From contig AP026550.1 of assembly GCA_026075535.2 (NCBI GenBank), positions 2,914,001 through 2,978,000 on the forward strand: a stretch of DNA of 64,000 nt, given 5' to 3'. The stretch is from Tricholoma matsutake. Taxonomy: Eukaryota; Basidiomycota; Agaricomycetes; Agaricales; Tricholomataceae. Under the pieces are notes generated by a model. That model was not told the origin of the DNA, did not search any database, and was given only the letters and a program-made list of their open reading frames with translations. The first letter of the stretch is position 1. The number at the start of each line of letters is the position of its first letter. Position numbers and translations under genes: made by a program. Shown here piece after piece: positions 13,793 to 26,998 of this stretch.

Positions 13793-15890
13793 GTGCAACC
13801 CCTTCATCCTGCAAGGTCTATCCTCTCTCTCCTGAAGAACAGTGACAGCTTGACCAGTTCATTGACGAGCACCTGGCCTCTGGATGTATTCGACCATCGA
13901 AGTCACCCATGGCCTCTCCCTTTTTCTTTGTCAAGAAGAAGGATGGCTCACTTTGACCAGTTCAAGACTACAGAAGGCTCAACAACATCACGGTCAAAAA
14001 TCGGTACCCATTACCTCTCATCTCCGAACTTGTGAACCAGCTCCATGGAGCCCAATATTTCACCAAGTTCGACGTCTGTTGGGGCTACAATAATGTGAGG
14101 AGATGAGTGGAAGGCAGCCTTTTGTACCAACCATGGTATTTTTGAACTGCTTGTCATGTTCTTTGGCCTCACTAATAGTCCTGCCACCTTTCAGACCATG
14201 ATGAATGACATCTTCCATGACCTCATCCTCAAAGGCTTTGTTTGCATCTATCTCGATGACATCCTCATCTTCACTCGCATGGTTGAAGAGCACTGTCGCA
14301 TCATGTGCCTTGTCCTAGAATGGCTTTGATGGTACAAACTTTACCTTCATCAGGACAAGTGCAAGTTTGAGAAGACCAAGGTTGAGTACCTCAGCCTGAT
14401 TATCTTGGAGGGTCAGGTGGAGATGTATGTTATCAAGGTGAACGACGTCACGGCTTGGCTGATGCCCACAAACAAGAAAGAGGTGCAGTCTTTCCTAGGC
14501 TTCATCAATTTCTATCGGCATTTGATCAAGGATTTCTCACATCATGCATGACCAGTGTTCAACTTGACAGGAAAGGAGGCATGGAGGTGGGATAATGCAC
14601 AACAGGAGGTGTTCAAGAAGCTTAAGGAGATGGTCACTTCTGCTCCCATTCTTACCTTTGCTGATGATTTGCGTCCTTTTCATGTAGAAGCCAACAGTTC
14701 TGGCTTTGCGACGGGTGCCATGTTGTCTCAGCAGTCTCCAGAGGACCAGAAGTGGCATCCTGTTGCGTTCTACTCCAAAAGCCTTAGTGCTGTAGAGCGA
14801 AATTACAAGATCCATGACAAGGAGATATTGGTGATAATGTGTGTGCTTGAGGAGTGGTGACACTTCCTCAAGGGTGCCCAACACAAGGTGGAAATTTGGA
14901 TGGATCACAAGAATCTTGAGTACTTTATGATGGCCAAGACATTGAACCATCGTCAAGCTTGTTGGTCCTTGTATCTATCCAGATTTGACTTCTCCTTGCA
15001 CCACCGTCCAGGTTGCAGCATGGGAAAGACCGATGCCCTCTCCCGACATGCAGACCATGGAGATGGCAGCGATGACAACCAAAACATTGTGTTGTTGCAG
15101 CCAGACCTGTTATCCATTCAGGCACTGGAAGGCATCACACCCCAGGGCAAGGAGTGGGACATCCTATGTGACATTTGTCATGCAAACCGTAGCAGTTTCC
15201 ATGAGGATGTTGTTGCCTGAGCTGTTAAAGAACTGAGGAAGGGATCCACCCTTTCCTTGCATACAGCAGAGTGGGCTGAAAAAGAGGACTTGTTGTATTT
15301 CAGGGATTGCATCTACGTCCCCAATGACCCAGACCTTTGCCGGCACATCATATCCCAACACCATGACTCACAGATTGCTGGTCATCCTGGACACTGGAAG
15401 ACCTTGGACCTCATGGAATTATTGGTGGCCACAAATGTCATGGCTCATTGGTCAGTATTGTCACACTTGTGACCTTTGCTTACACACCAAGATTCCTCAT
15501 CGCAAACCCATTGGTGAGCTACACCCTCTTCCTGTTCCAGAGAGTTGTTGGGATGTTGTCAGCATCGACTTTGTGGTGGAGTTGCCAGAGTCGAATGGGT
15601 TTGATGTGGTGATGTGCACAGTTGATTCAGTGGGAAAATGCGCTCACTTCATTCCCACTCAAACCACTGTTAGTGCCCTGGTGCCACCCGACTCTACCTC
15701 CACCATGTGTGGAAATTACATGGACTTCCTGGTGCTTTCCTTTCTGACTGTGGCCCTCAGTTTGTGGCAGAGTTCACTCGTGAGTTGTACTGACTTCTGG
15801 GGATCAAACCCCTCGCTTTGACCACTTATCATCCGCAAACCGATGGCCAGACTGAGCAAGTCAACCAGGAACTGGAGCAGCACTCAATGC
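13793..15890 (+). mobile_element. truncated marY1-like Ty3 element (pol fragment)
   Basis: Aligns base by base with the pol region of the complete marY1-like copy (about 39898-42005). It begins inside the segment before reverse transcriptase, runs through reverse transcriptase (LDDILIF-like region around 14240-14280), RNase H (14550-15000: KIHDKEILVIMC) and the integrase zinc-binding and core regions (15250-15870), and stops abruptly inside integrase at a TYHPQTDGQTEQVNQELEQ motif. Both ends are truncated, there are no LTRs, and the frame is broken many times by stops and small indels (for example about 20 bases lost near 14095). A dead fragment. Confidence 0.85.
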
Positions 15891-17085
15891 CTACGGAAAC
15901 TGATTGCCAACTTGCTGCAGATGCTCTTTACCAAGGTTTCCTTGTAAACATGATTGTGGAAGCGGAAGCCCAGGTTGGATCCAACTCTGAGGATTCATCT
16001 CAGAAAGTCTGTACCTTGGAAAGTCTGTCCGGCTGTCCGACTGTGTCCAGCTGTCCGGCTGTCCAACTGCTTTTGCACAGCCACCCCTCCCTCTTTCAAG
16101 GAAATGCAAATTCACCAGGCTTTGATGCATCATGTGTGCTGCACCCAACATGTGATGGGAACATTTCTGTTGATTACGCACCAACAACTCTGCCACCATG
16201 CCAGAAAATGACAGCTGAGATGGTAAATGAGCCTTCACACCCAAAACAGGCACAAATGAGACATCGTTTGTGCCCTAGGTCTGTTTTATGTTTCTTGTTT
16301 CTTTCAACCAACTAACTGTTTTCATTAGTTTTAGGTCATAAACACGTTGCAACGACGGTCCCACTCCATGCCCAACCATGGATAACCACAATAAGGCAAC
16401 AAAACAAAGCACCAGGGCTCCACACCGACAAGAAACAGCCCAGCACCTACCCCAGCACCCACAACGATGATGGACAACCCATCACCCACCCCCAGCCCTG
16501 TGAGCCACTGCTTGCAGGGTGGATGGTGGGTGCTAGCAACCAACGATGTCAACAACGAGCACCAGTGCCCATGGAGGATCACCTCAATCAAGAGCACGAC
16601 CATGACCATGACTATGGCAACAAGAATGAGGACTGAGCATGACCCAGGACCCTCACCACTGGCACAACCACCCTACAACAACGATGGACACCAGCACATG
16701 CACCCGACACCCCATGATGATGACAAAGGACCCACATTCAATGGCATGGATGAGAATGGCAGTGGGAGGGGCACAATGGGGAGCGGGACCATGGAGACCA
16801 CACAACAATGCTTGTGTGTCTGGCATGAGGGGTTTTATTTTCATTTAATTTAGTTCACGGCCATAGCATACCTACCAAACATGTAGTGCCACCCCCAGAA
16901 CTGATGCTTATTCTGGACTGCACCTAATGATGGTTCCCTGTTATTTCCAGACACTAGTGCATTGTACAGCCTAAATGGGATACAGTTAAATACATGGAAG
17001 ATTGTGTCGTATGTAGATAGCCAGACAGCTGGACAGCCAGACAGTTGGACAGTCAGACACCCAGCCATATCCAGGACACAGATGT
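15891..17085. other. non-coding repeat with inverted CTGTCC arrays
   Basis: No gene. A cluster of CTGTCCGGCTGTCCGACTG units at 16015-16070 faces an inverted cluster of CCAGACAGCTGGACAG units at 17015-17065, suggesting the subterminal repeats of a small non-autonomous element of about 1 kb. The middle (16330-16850) is low-complexity, rich in CAC/ATG. I could not find a target duplication. Confidence 0.35.
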
Positions 17086-17100
17086 CCTCATTCATCTGAT

Positions 17101-18079
17101 GTGACCTCGACCATTAGCACCAACTTATCTTCCTCCCCATCCTCATCCTCTGAGTCAGATCATGGGGCACCACCTGCAAGCCAGGTATATCTAAATATCT
17201 TGGGTGAACTTTATTCACAGAGATATCTTAATGCTAGGGAAGAGATTGTGAAAGACAGTACCCAACTTCACCTGTTGCTCATGGAGTGGAAGATCAATTG
17301 CCCTGAGATCTTCTGCTCTTATCTTTGTATCAACCCTTCCTGCTTTGAGGACCTTGTTAACATCGTCCAGGATGATCCCATCTTCTCCAACAACTCAAAT
17401 AATCCTCAGATGCCAGTTCAAGTGCAGGTTGCAATCACGCTCTATTGTTTTGGCCATTATGGTAATGCTGCAAGCACTATGAAAGTGGGGCTATGGGCAG
17501 GTGTTGGTGTTGGAACTGTTCCTCTGGTCACCAAATGGGTGATCAAAGCTTTGTGCTCTGAATGCTTCCGATCTTTGGCTTTACAGTGGTCATCTGATCA
17601 AGCTAAGGCTACAGTGAAGGCTTGGGTTGAAGAAGCATCCTGTCCTGCATGGCGTGATGGTTGGCTCATGGTGGATGGGACACTAGTGCCACTTTTTATG
17701 CAACCCACTTTTTCTGGCAATACATGGTTTGACCATAAATCAAACTATTCCATGAATGTGCAGGTACTGTGCATGCATAACTTGATGAACTGCTTTGATA
17801 TGCCATTCACCTCCATGATTACAGATCATTTCAACACCAGATCTTCAAATTATTGATTATGGTGTGGGTTTACCTGGGAGCCAACATGATGCAACAGCCT
17901 GGGTGGAAACCTGCATCCCAAATGAGCATGAGAGGCTCCTCAGATGTGATGAGTGGGTCTGGGGTGATTCTGCCTACCCATTAAAGAACTGGTGTCAAGC
18001 CTCATATAAAAAGTCTGTCCTTCCGCTATGTTCACTATTCACCCATCTATAATTTTTTCAAGGCCTGAAAAAGATATGG
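17101..18079 (+). pseudogene. PIF/Harbinger transposase, 5' part
   Basis: Exons 17101-17763, 17825-18012 and 18063-18079 (introns GT-AG, 61 and 50 bp) encode the N-terminal two thirds of a DDE_Tnp_4 transposase with no internal stop. Visible catalytic motifs are DGTLVPLF with the first Asp, GLPGSQHDATAW with the second acidic position, and the EWVWGDSAYPLKNW block. The frame ends in ...KKPEKDM at 18078, where the LTR of element C begins. Joining to 46410 restores the ORF: the summed exon length is 1278 bases, 426 codons including the stop. The start is uncertain; the frame is open upstream without an ATG, so a short first exon may be missing. PIF/Harbinger transposases cut and paste with help from a second, SANT-like protein. 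Confidence 0.85.
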
Positions 18080-18300
18080 TGTAACCATGGCAGCAGCACC
18101 TGTGCCAGAGCCCAGCAACTCCCATAGTGGTCACATGACCTTGTAGATAGATACACATGTGTGTAGATAGAGAATGCATCCTTGCATGTCTGGAACCCAG
18201 TTGCATTCTAGTAGTAGAACATGACTGCTGCCCTGTCCCTCATGCTCTAGTAGTAGAGCACAAGTCATTCCCCATTCAGCAGTCAGACACAGTGTCTCCA
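18080..18300 (+). repeat. 5' LTR of element C
   Basis: Starts TGTAACCATGG and ends GTGTCTCCA, 221 bp. It aligns without gaps to 46185-46405. The preceding four bases ATGG are the target duplication. Confidence 0.85.
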
Positions 18301-18496
18301 TCTGGTGACAACAGGCAGATCTGACTCTGTGTGTGTCTGCTTCATTTCGGGCCTTTCACTGCCTTTCACTTCTACCTGCCTCTCATAACTTCGGTATCAT
18401 CTGTTTGGTTCTATCATTCAGTTCTGTTACTGGCTTTTATTCTGTTACTCTTAAGTTTTCTGTTATTCAGTTCTCCACACTGCCAACTGCACCAGA

Positions 18497-20026
18497 ATGC
18501 CTGGACCAGGTGCAAAGTCTTTGAAAAAGAAGAAAACCACTACTACAAAACTGCCCACTGCTTCTACCAAAAGCACTGAGACTGCAACAGCCAGTATTAC
18601 AAGCCTGAAAACCTACACTGCATCAGAGGTACTGAAGCTTGTGGATATTGTGTGATTAGATGGATGGGAGGAAGGGAATAGAGAAGGCCTGGCTTCTGCA
18701 ACTGCTGAGGGTCATGGAGATGGCCTCTGTGTGCCGGTAAAACTATATTGGATCGTGTCGATGTGTGATTGCATCGTATGCATACCAGCAGGAACTCAGA
18801 CTGAGCCCAAAACCACAGCCTACACTGAAACCAGCTCCCAAACAACCTCCATCTCCACTGCCAACACCGTTACACAAATGGCACTCAACGACGAGCTGCC
18901 ACATCTACTGAACGATGTGGGGATGTCTATGGAGCATCCTAGCACCTGTGAAACAGCCATACAGACCAACAATGGCCCCCAGCCAACCCCTCTGACCTTC
19001 TCCACCCAACGAGCCTACCAAATGCAGCACGTCACTGCTGACAATGCCTACACAGCCCCCATCAGCCATGTTGACAACGTTGTTGACAACCGCCACAACC
19101 ACTCTGTCCCCAGCTTCCAAACCACCCCCAACACCTCATGAATGCTGGCACTGGCTACCAGGTTGACCCACCACACCCCTAGAGACTCCTCAGCCCCTCC
19201 TCTCAAGTCCTGAGCCCCCCACTGCCGGTGCCATGTCACAGTCAATAATGATGACAAATCCAGCTGCAGCTGGTCCAAAAACAATGACTACAGCCGCGTC
19301 TAGCACCCAGATGACTACCACCACAGAATGTACCCCCCTGGAAGCCCTGAACGATGCACAGAGCCCATCTACAGCCCAGGAAATGGCGTTCTGTGCCCAT
19401 GTGCCCATGTGTTCATTGAAACACATCGTCTACTCGCCAGATGAACCCTGCAGACCCCACTGTCCCAAACAATGATCCAGGAGTCGTCCCACAGCACCCA
19501 GTTCCCCCCAGCTTGACCCCCTTGCCCCCATTATCCACCATGAGCCCACCAGACTCACCACTTCCCAGCTAGCTCCCCAGCCTCTCCTTTTGCACCCTGA
19601 GCTGCCTGTTGTCACTGCCATGTCACTACTAATGACGGTGGTAACTACTGCTACAACCACCCAGAAAACAATGCCTAGAGCCTCGTCTGGCACCCAGACC
19701 ACTGCTACCTCAGAGATGGCTAACCAGGCCATAATCAACATCCCACAGCAGTCTGTCACCCAGCAAATGGAGTTACAAGAGGATGACAAGACACATTCTG
19801 ATGAACGTGTCATCTACTCGACTGACTCCCCTGCTCTGCCCCACTCAGGACCCTGGCCCACAGCTCTGAAATGATGGAATGACCTACCTGAACCCTCAGA
19901 CCACCCCCAGATTCTGTCCCAACCACCCTGTTTGCCCCAGACACCCTGTAAATGCGCTGTTTCACTGATGCCCACATGGTACACCCCACCTGCGTCACCA
20001 GCGATGCCATTTGTGCCTGTGAATGC
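18497..20026 (+). pseudogene. element C gag-like ORF, degenerate
   Basis: An ATG 197 bp after the LTR opens a Lys/Thr-rich start (MPGPGAKSLKKKKTTTT) that stops at 18653-18655. Further downstream are broken Thr/Pro/Gln/His-rich open stretches. The reading continues after the B1 insertion at 27703 (a Pro-rich stretch with FDWAEDAESLPIPPP), and after hAT1 at 29719 with NIDWDQDPCLINLSQALHALGW before a stop near 29805. No protease or polymerase motif is seen. Probably a gag-like or element-specific protein; the function is unknown. Confidence 0.45.
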
Positions 20027-20708
20027 TGTTAAGAACTGATCCTAGAAGGTATGTTGGAATCCGATCGGACCCTGCAGGTGTTGATAGTGGAAGGTTGTTG
20101 GGTCATGGTGGATTCTGCAGAGGGGAAAACAGAAAGGACCTGGCTTCAGCTTGTAAGAAGCTGCACCCTTCACCTCGTCTGATGTCCTAATTTCAAGATG
20201 AAGGTTTGGAGGTAGAAGTGGGGAAGTGCAGGTAAATGTGGGGAGGAGTATGGAGGGACTTGGGTTAAGTTTGGATGAGACCAGAACTTCAGAGGGAGAC
20301 TAGAGGTCGAGTCGAATGGGGTTCAGACTCTTAGAGGACTGAGGTAGGAGTAGAATGAGATTTAGATTGGCAGGTTAAAGTCGAGTCTATGTCAATATAC
20401 AAACTGAGGAATACAAGGCGAAACTAACTAAGCTTAAATACTGTAGTCCAGAATAAAGGCGGAATGGAAATGAAGGCTGCAGCAGTGTCTCGACTGCGTA
20501 GATAAATTACCTAGTGGGAGCCACACAGGAATTTGTAGTTGAATTTGCAAAAGAGATGGCAGCCTTAGGAAGGCAGCCTGGTGCACAGCAGTGTGGGCAG
20601 TGCAAGGCAGCCGGGAGCGAAAGTGGGAGGAGTTGACAAATGGGTTTGACATGCGGAAAAGGGTTGGATGGATGCGGGTTCCAATCAGGTGAGGAATGGT
20701 TCTTGACA
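20027..20708 (-). repeat. 3' LTR of B1
   Basis: 682 bp. Compared with the partner LTR it lacks about 22 bases near 20580. Ends ...GGTTCTTGACA on the plus strand. Confidence 0.9.
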
Positions 20709-20820
20709 GTATTTCCCCCTTAGTGTTTGAGTCTGAATAAGGAAGTTGGTTGAATTTCCGAATGTGGTATTTGGTTGAAAAAATTTTCACGTTGGTTCCT
20801 ACCCCCATCACCTATCCAAT

Positions 20821-21835
20821 ATGTCCCCCCCAGCAGTCTCCATGCAAATCAAATTGGCTGTGATGAAGGCCCAACACAAACAGAGGGAGCGGGCGATGAA
20901 GGAGCAGATGGAATGGAAGATGAGAGAGCTGGAGGAAGCGACGAGGGAGGAGGAGCAGAGGCTGCAGGAGGAGCAAAGAGCAGCAGAGGAGGCTGCAAAG
21001 GCAGAAGAGGTGTGCCAGGCAGAGGCGTGGAAAAAGGAGGCAGCAGCCACAAGATGAGCAGAGAAGAAGCAGGCAGCTGCGGCCACGGGTTTGGGGGATG
21101 ATGTGGGGGGGAGCAAGTCCCCAAAGAAGAAGAAAGTCACCAGGTTGAAGGCAAGGGTGGGGTCAGAGGAGTCTGAGGGTCCAGGGTGGGTGCAGGCTGC
21201 CTTGCCCTGCAAAAGGTGAGTTTCTTGTTTTACTTCTCAGCCTTCTTTTACTGATAAGCAGCCTACATGCAAATATCAAAAAATTGCTTGTTTTAAGATG
21301 GGTGTGAGGGGACGCATGTGCGATAACTGCACGCACATCAAACACAAGTGTGAAGAGGTAGTGTGGGAGGGGCAGGAGGCCCCTGCAGCCAAAATGGTGG
21401 GAACAACCGGGTCGATGGGAAATAGCAGGGAAAATGCAGAGCTGATGCAGCAGATGATGAAGATGATGAAGAAGGGATTCAGTGAGGTGGCAACTGCAGT
21501 GCGGGAATCCATAGGGGAGATCCAGGACACATTGGACCCAGAGTGGGTGGAGGATGGAAGCGCTGGGGAGGAGAGCGATGAGGATGAAGAAGAAGTGGAG
21601 CGGGCAGTGTGAGAGTCCTGGTGGGAAAGACGCAGGATCCACCAGTCTGGAGATGACTGGGTGGCTTTCCAGAGATATCTGGAGAAAAGGCAAGCATATG
21701 ACAAGGGAGGAGAGTGAGAGTGGAGAAGAGGGTGAGGGTGGAGAAAAGGGCAAGGGTGGAGAAGAGGGCAAGGTTGGGGGAGAGGGTGACGAAGATGGTG
21801 AGGTAGAAGCAGAAGTGGTAGTGTAGGGATCCGGT
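20821..21835 (+). CDS. antisense gene of family B (copy in B1)
   Basis: Lies on the strand opposite to pol, between pol and the 3' LTR. It starts MSPPAVSMQIKL, then a long charged coiled coil (about 21 to 100; KEQMEWKMRELEEATREEEQ-like), a Lys-rich patch (SPKKKKV), a PCKR motif, a short intron at about 21217-21270, and a Cys-rich block CKYQKIAC...CDNCTHIKHKC that resembles the Cys clusters of fungal hypothetical proteins. An acidic helix-rich part follows (about 21410-21612; MQQMMKMMKKGFSEVATAV, DPEWVEDGS). One TGA at 21054-21056 stands where CGA would code Arg, so this copy is broken. The same gene is present in B2 (minus strand). It may be a captured host gene or an accessory gene. Confidence 0.6.
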
Positions 21836-21914
21836 TGGATTTGAGGAAAATTCTTTTTGCAATAAAAATTTGTTTCTGAGTTCCGACTGAGTGAATGAGT
21901 AATGTGAATAGACT

Positions 21915-24900
21915 TTAAGCAGGTAATGGACTGGGTTTCTGTGGGTAGCGGGTGTGAAAGTCCATGAGGAGTTCTTGGGTGTGGTCAAGTTCCATAACAG
22001 GTAGCCAGTTTCTTCATTGGTTCCCTGGTAACCTTCCCATCGGACGAGGTAGAGAATCTTGCAGCGATGTCGATTGTTGACCTTGGAGTTGAGGACTTTG
22101 GCGATCTCATACTCGAGCTCATTGTTGATAGTGATCGGAGGAGGTGGAGGTTGTGCTCGATTTGGAATTGTGTTTGGGAAGTGTTTTTCTAGTTGGGAGA
22201 CATGGAAAACAGGGTGGATGGCCCACATATGGTCCGGAAGCTGCAGGGTGACTGAGTGAGTACCTGGGCGGGCAATGATTTCAAAGGGGCCATGGTTCTT
22301 TTTGGAAAGTTTCTTGGAGGGACGAGTGGTGCAGATATTTTCTGCAGTGACGTAGGCAGAGTCATGTTGAAGTCAGGTGTGGGTGCCCGATGTTTGTCCA
22401 CAGGGCCTTGATAACACTCTTGAGCAGCTGCAAGCTGTTTCCAAAGTTCCTGATGAAGGTTGTCCAAGTCAACAATGAACTCACAGGTGCACTGTGAGGT
22501 GCACTGTGAGGCTAAGTCACATTTGGGGAAGACGGAAATGTTCAGGTGGTAGCCTTTGTTGGCAAAGAAAGGGGATACACATGTAGAGGCAGAGGGAGCA
22601 TTGTTGTAGGCAAATTTGCCCAAGGGTAAGAGGTGAGACCAGTCGTTTTGCTGATAGTTGCAGAAGATTCGGAGGTACTGCTCCAAGGTCTGATTAAGTT
22701 GTTCCATCTGACCCATCACCTTGTGGGTGATAACCAGAAGTGAAGTGGATCTGCATGTTGAGTGCATTTCCGAGGGAGTGGAAGAAATGAGAGACAAACT
22801 CGGATCCCCGGTCGCAAGTGACGTGCGATGGGACACCATGCTTGGAGAAGACATGGAGGACAAACAGGTTGGCTAATTCTTGGGCTGTGATTTCATTGAC
22901 AGTTGGGATGAAGATACCTTGTTTGGTGAGGCGGTCAACGATGACCAGGATAGCTGTGTGGCCATCAGAGTCAGGTAGTTGTTTGATGAAATCCATGGAG
23001 ATTGAGTTCCAAGGTTGTTCTGGGACCAGAAGTTGCTTTAGGAACCTGTAGGGTTTGTGTCAAGGCAATTTGGATTGTTTGCAAGTGGTACAGGATTTGC
23101 AGAATTCCTGCACAAAGGTGTGGAGGTTTGGCCAGACATATTTCCGATGGACAAGCTGCTGGGTTTTGTTTTGTCTGAAGTGGCCAGAGAGGATATGATC
23201 GTGTTTGTATTGAAGGACTTTGAGGTGGAGATCCATGATGTCCGGAACATAAATCCGGTCGAAGTGGCGGAGAAGACCTGCCTCGTCTATGGTCCAGTTG
23301 GGGTCAACAGGTGTCAGAAGATGTGTGGATGATAGGGGGTCAAGGGGTAAGGAGGTGTGGATGTTGTGGTGAAGTTTCTCAACATCCATGATTACTGCTT
23401 GTCAAAGGATAGGTGTTGCAAGGTAGGTGGCACGAAGGGAAGAGGTGAGTTGTTCCTGTGTGAATACAGGTTGGAAGTTGGTTGGGTTTATGGAGGCGAA
23501 GTCACTATTTCCCCCTTTGCGGTAGACATCCCAACGTCTTGTGAGCATGTCTGGCTTGGCCCCTAATTTTCCAGGGCGAAAGTGGATAACGAGGTTGAAC
23601 TGTGAGAGGTACTCAGACCATCTGGCTTGACGGTGGGTGAGCAATTCAGTAGTGCTGAAGTACTCCAGATTTTTGTGGTCTGTGACCACATCAATCGGGT
23701 TTGTGGAACCCTCGAAATATTGCCGCCAATGCTTGAAAGCTTCAAAGATAGCCAGAAGTTCCTTGTCATGTGTATCGTAATTCAGTTCAGCAGGATTAAA
23801 GGAGTGGGAATGGAAAGTGACCGGATGGATTTCTCCATCTGCAGTGTAAACCAAGAGGATAGCCGCTAGGGCATAGTTGGGAGTGTCAGTTTCGAGTACC
23901 ATTTGGGAGTCAGGTACCCATTGAGTTAAGATGGGGGCATGAGTGAATTCTTGTTTGAGCTTTTCAAAAGCGTCGTGGCACTTCTTGTTGAAGTCCCAGG
24001 GTGCAGATTTCTGCGTCAAGCGGGTGAGTGGAATGACAATGTTGGAGTAGCTGTTGATGAAATGGTGGTAAAAGTTGCAGAAGCCTAAGAAGGATTGTAT
24101 ATCCTTGACCTTCCTAGGCTCGGGCCAGTTGAGCACAGTTTTGACTTTATCCTCTGACATCTGTAGTCCATCCAGTGAAAGGATGAAACCTAGATATTCA
24201 ATGGTGTCTTTGTGGAACTCACATTTCTGTGGTGAAGCATAAAGTCTGGAGTCTCCAAAGAACTTCCTTGACGTGAGCTCCACGCTGCGATTTGTCATTG
24301 GAGTAGATTAGGATGTCATTGAGGTAGACAATGACACAGACATCCAGCAAGTTGCTGAAGATGTTGTTCATAAACCGCTGGAAGGCTGTGGGTGCATTAG
24401 TGAGCCCAAATGGAACTACCAACCACTTGAAGGATCCATAGCGGGTGCAGAAAGTAGTCTTCCATTTGTCACCATCCACAATGCAGACTAGGTGATAGGC
24501 ATGCTGCAAGTCTATCTTGGTAAACAAGTGGGCTTTTCGGGGGGAGTTGAGGAGGTCAGAAATGAGTGGAAGTGGGTAGCGGTCCTTCATGAGACAGTTG
24601 AGGCCTCAGTAGTCGACGCAAAGTCATAGGCTGCTGTTTTACTTCTTGACAAAGAGAATAGGAACACTGTGCGGAGATTTAGAGGGGCGAATGAAACCTG
24701 AGTGGACATTTTCATCAATGAAGACTCGTAAGGCTTCTAATTCAGAGGGAGAGAGGAAATACATGCAACCCAGAGGAGGGGGAGCATTATCCTCTGTCTC
24801 TATCTTGAGGTCATAAGGGCGATGTGGAGGAAGGGTGTCCGATTAAAGACATCAGCAAATTCATGATACTCAGCGGGAATGTTGGATAAATCTGGTGGGG

Positions 24901-25584
24901 GTGAAGATTGAGCAGAGTGGGTGGATAACCCTTCTGGAGTGAAGGTCATCTGGAAAGCTACTGCCCCAGGGAGTTTGCTAGCGTGCACGTACATGGCAGC
25001 ATTGATGAACAAAATGTCAGGAGGAGAAAACTTAGGTGGAATGGGGGGTTCTAAAGGTGCAGGTGATCCGCGGATATCTACCAGAAGGTTCGGAGACAAA
25101 GGTGACATCTGGGGTGCTGGACCTCTATGATCTGCAGAGCGGAAAGTGATTTGGCTTGAAGACCAGTCAATCAGTGAATTGTATTGCTTCAGCCAGTTAT
25201 GACTGAGTACAGCAGAACAGGAAGAGTCTAGTGAGGTTACATAAAATGACAGATTGAACACTTCACCAGTAGGGAAGGTGACCGGATGTTGGATGACTTG
25301 AGTTATGGTGGAGTTGCAAGATCCATCAAAGAGCCGTAATCTGATTGGGTTAATGGATTTCGTGCTGAGTTGGTTATCAAACATGAAGGAGGAATTGAGG
25401 AAGCAATGGGAGGAAGCAGAATCAATAAGAGTTTGGACAGGAGCAGATTTGTCAGGAATGGTTAAAAGAGTGGTCAGGGAGTCAGGGTTGGAAAGAGTGG
25501 ACATGTTGAGACAAACATAGGCAGCCAAGTGGTTAAGGTCAACACAACCCCCAGCTCCAATGGCTGTTTCCTGAGGGTTGCAGA
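21915..25584 (-). pseudogene. B1 pol: protease-RT-RNase H-integrase-chromodomain
   Basis: Reading leftwards: protease TLIDSASSHCFLN (normal DSG, here DSA); reverse transcriptase with [31 protein letters not shown] and [11 protein letters not shown] (catalytic YLDD changed); RNase H with ETDTPNYALAAILLV and HDKELLAIFEAFKHW; integrase with the HHCC finger and DFIKQLPDSDGHTAILVIVD; and a chromodomain YEIAKVLNSKV...LYLVRWEGY. Chromodomains target integration to heterochromatin in this clade. Stops include TGA at plus 24606-24608, where B2 has CGA (34865-34867). Several frameshifts. Confidence 0.85.
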
Positions 25585-26958
25585 CTATTTTTCTGAGTCC
25601 GTAGTGTTGGGAATGACAGCAGAAGCACAGGCTTTTGCAGCTTTGGATTTCAGGCAGTTTCCTGCTATGTGCCCTTCCTCACCGCAGTAGAGACAAAGTT
25701 GTTCTCTCATGTGACGTTCTCATTCCTCCCCAGTAAGCTTGCCATTCTTCCCCAATTTATCAGAGATGGACAACTTGGGCTTGTTCTGGGGAGTGCTCTT
25801 TGTCATGGAAGACTGCTGGTTGGAGGTGCTACCATGGGTGGAGTTCAAAGAGGATTGGTTTGTAGATGGGAAAGGACTTTTGGAAGTGTCCTTCTGACTA
25901 GGGTTAGTGAAGTTACTGGAATTCTTTGTTTCAAAGTGGGATTCATCTTCTTGCATCCAGTAGATGTCATCACTGTCCTGCGCTTTCAAGTGCAGTTCTG
26001 CAAGAGTATTGGGTTTACCACCCCAGAGAACTTCTATGCGAAGTCAGAGCAGGAGACCATGGAAATAGCAGTCACAAAGGGCTGCTTCATTCCAGTTGAC
26101 TCTAGAAGCTAATTCCCAGAAGTCAACATTATACTTTGTGATTCGACCACCTTTCTTCATTGCTAAGTCAGAGAGAGCTTTTTCCACGTCTCCAACCAGG
26201 TCATGCGGGCTGAAGTTGCTTTCCAGCTCAGCGAGGAAAGCTTCATAGTCCCACATCCAGTGTGCAGAATCTGTTGGGTCATTAAGACCAGGCTCAAACC
26301 AACTGAGAGCTGATCCCTTAAGATAAGAAAGAATAAATATGATCTTTTTCTCATCACAGGAAAATACATGTGGACGGTTGTGGAAATGAAGATTGCAGGA
26401 GACTAGGAAGTCTCTAAGTTTCTTTGGATTGGCACCATCAAAAGTGTCAGGGTCGCAAACTTTGATTTTCTTGGTCTTGGGTGCATTGTTCTGACAAAGG
26501 GTGCAGATACTCTCCGAGAGGTTGTAAAGGACATCTATGAACCTATCCCCTGGATCAGGGTTTTCCACTGCGGGGGGTTGATCATCTGTATTGTTGGGAT
26601 CGGGGTCACCCCCAGGGCTGTTGGGTCCGCTGGGGGGTCCATCCTCTAGACCAGGATCTTCCAACCCGAAGTATTCAGGCTGGTTGATGCCCCCTATGTA
26701 CTCAATGGGAGTTCTTGATCAAAAACCTTCCAGGTTGGCGGAAGGGTGCGGGGCATGGGTGGACATGAGATTGGCACTGATTGAGGGGGCTCCTGAGCTG
26801 ATTTGTCAGAAGATGTTTGAGGGTCTGGAAGACACACTGAAAGTAGTGGTGGGTTGAGGGTTGGGAAGGATGGATCGCTGAATTGCAGAGATCCCAGGAA
26901 TAGTACCAGCATGTTGGAAATTTCTGGTTGTGCACTGGTGGGTCTCAGTAGGGGTCAT
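25585..26958 (-). pseudogene. B1 gag with CCHC zinc knuckle
   Basis: Starts at an ATG 41 bases inside the 5' LTR and ends at a TAG shared with B2. Contains the capsid-like region (DPTDSAHWMWDYEAFLAELESNF) and the zinc knuckle CLYCGEEGHIAGNC near its end. Frame is broken by small indels and stops (for example at about 25730). Gag packages the RNA into virus-like particles in the cytoplasm. Confidence 0.8.
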
Positions 26959-26998
26959 AGAGAGGAATGAGATGAGTGAAGTGTGAGCTCATATATAC

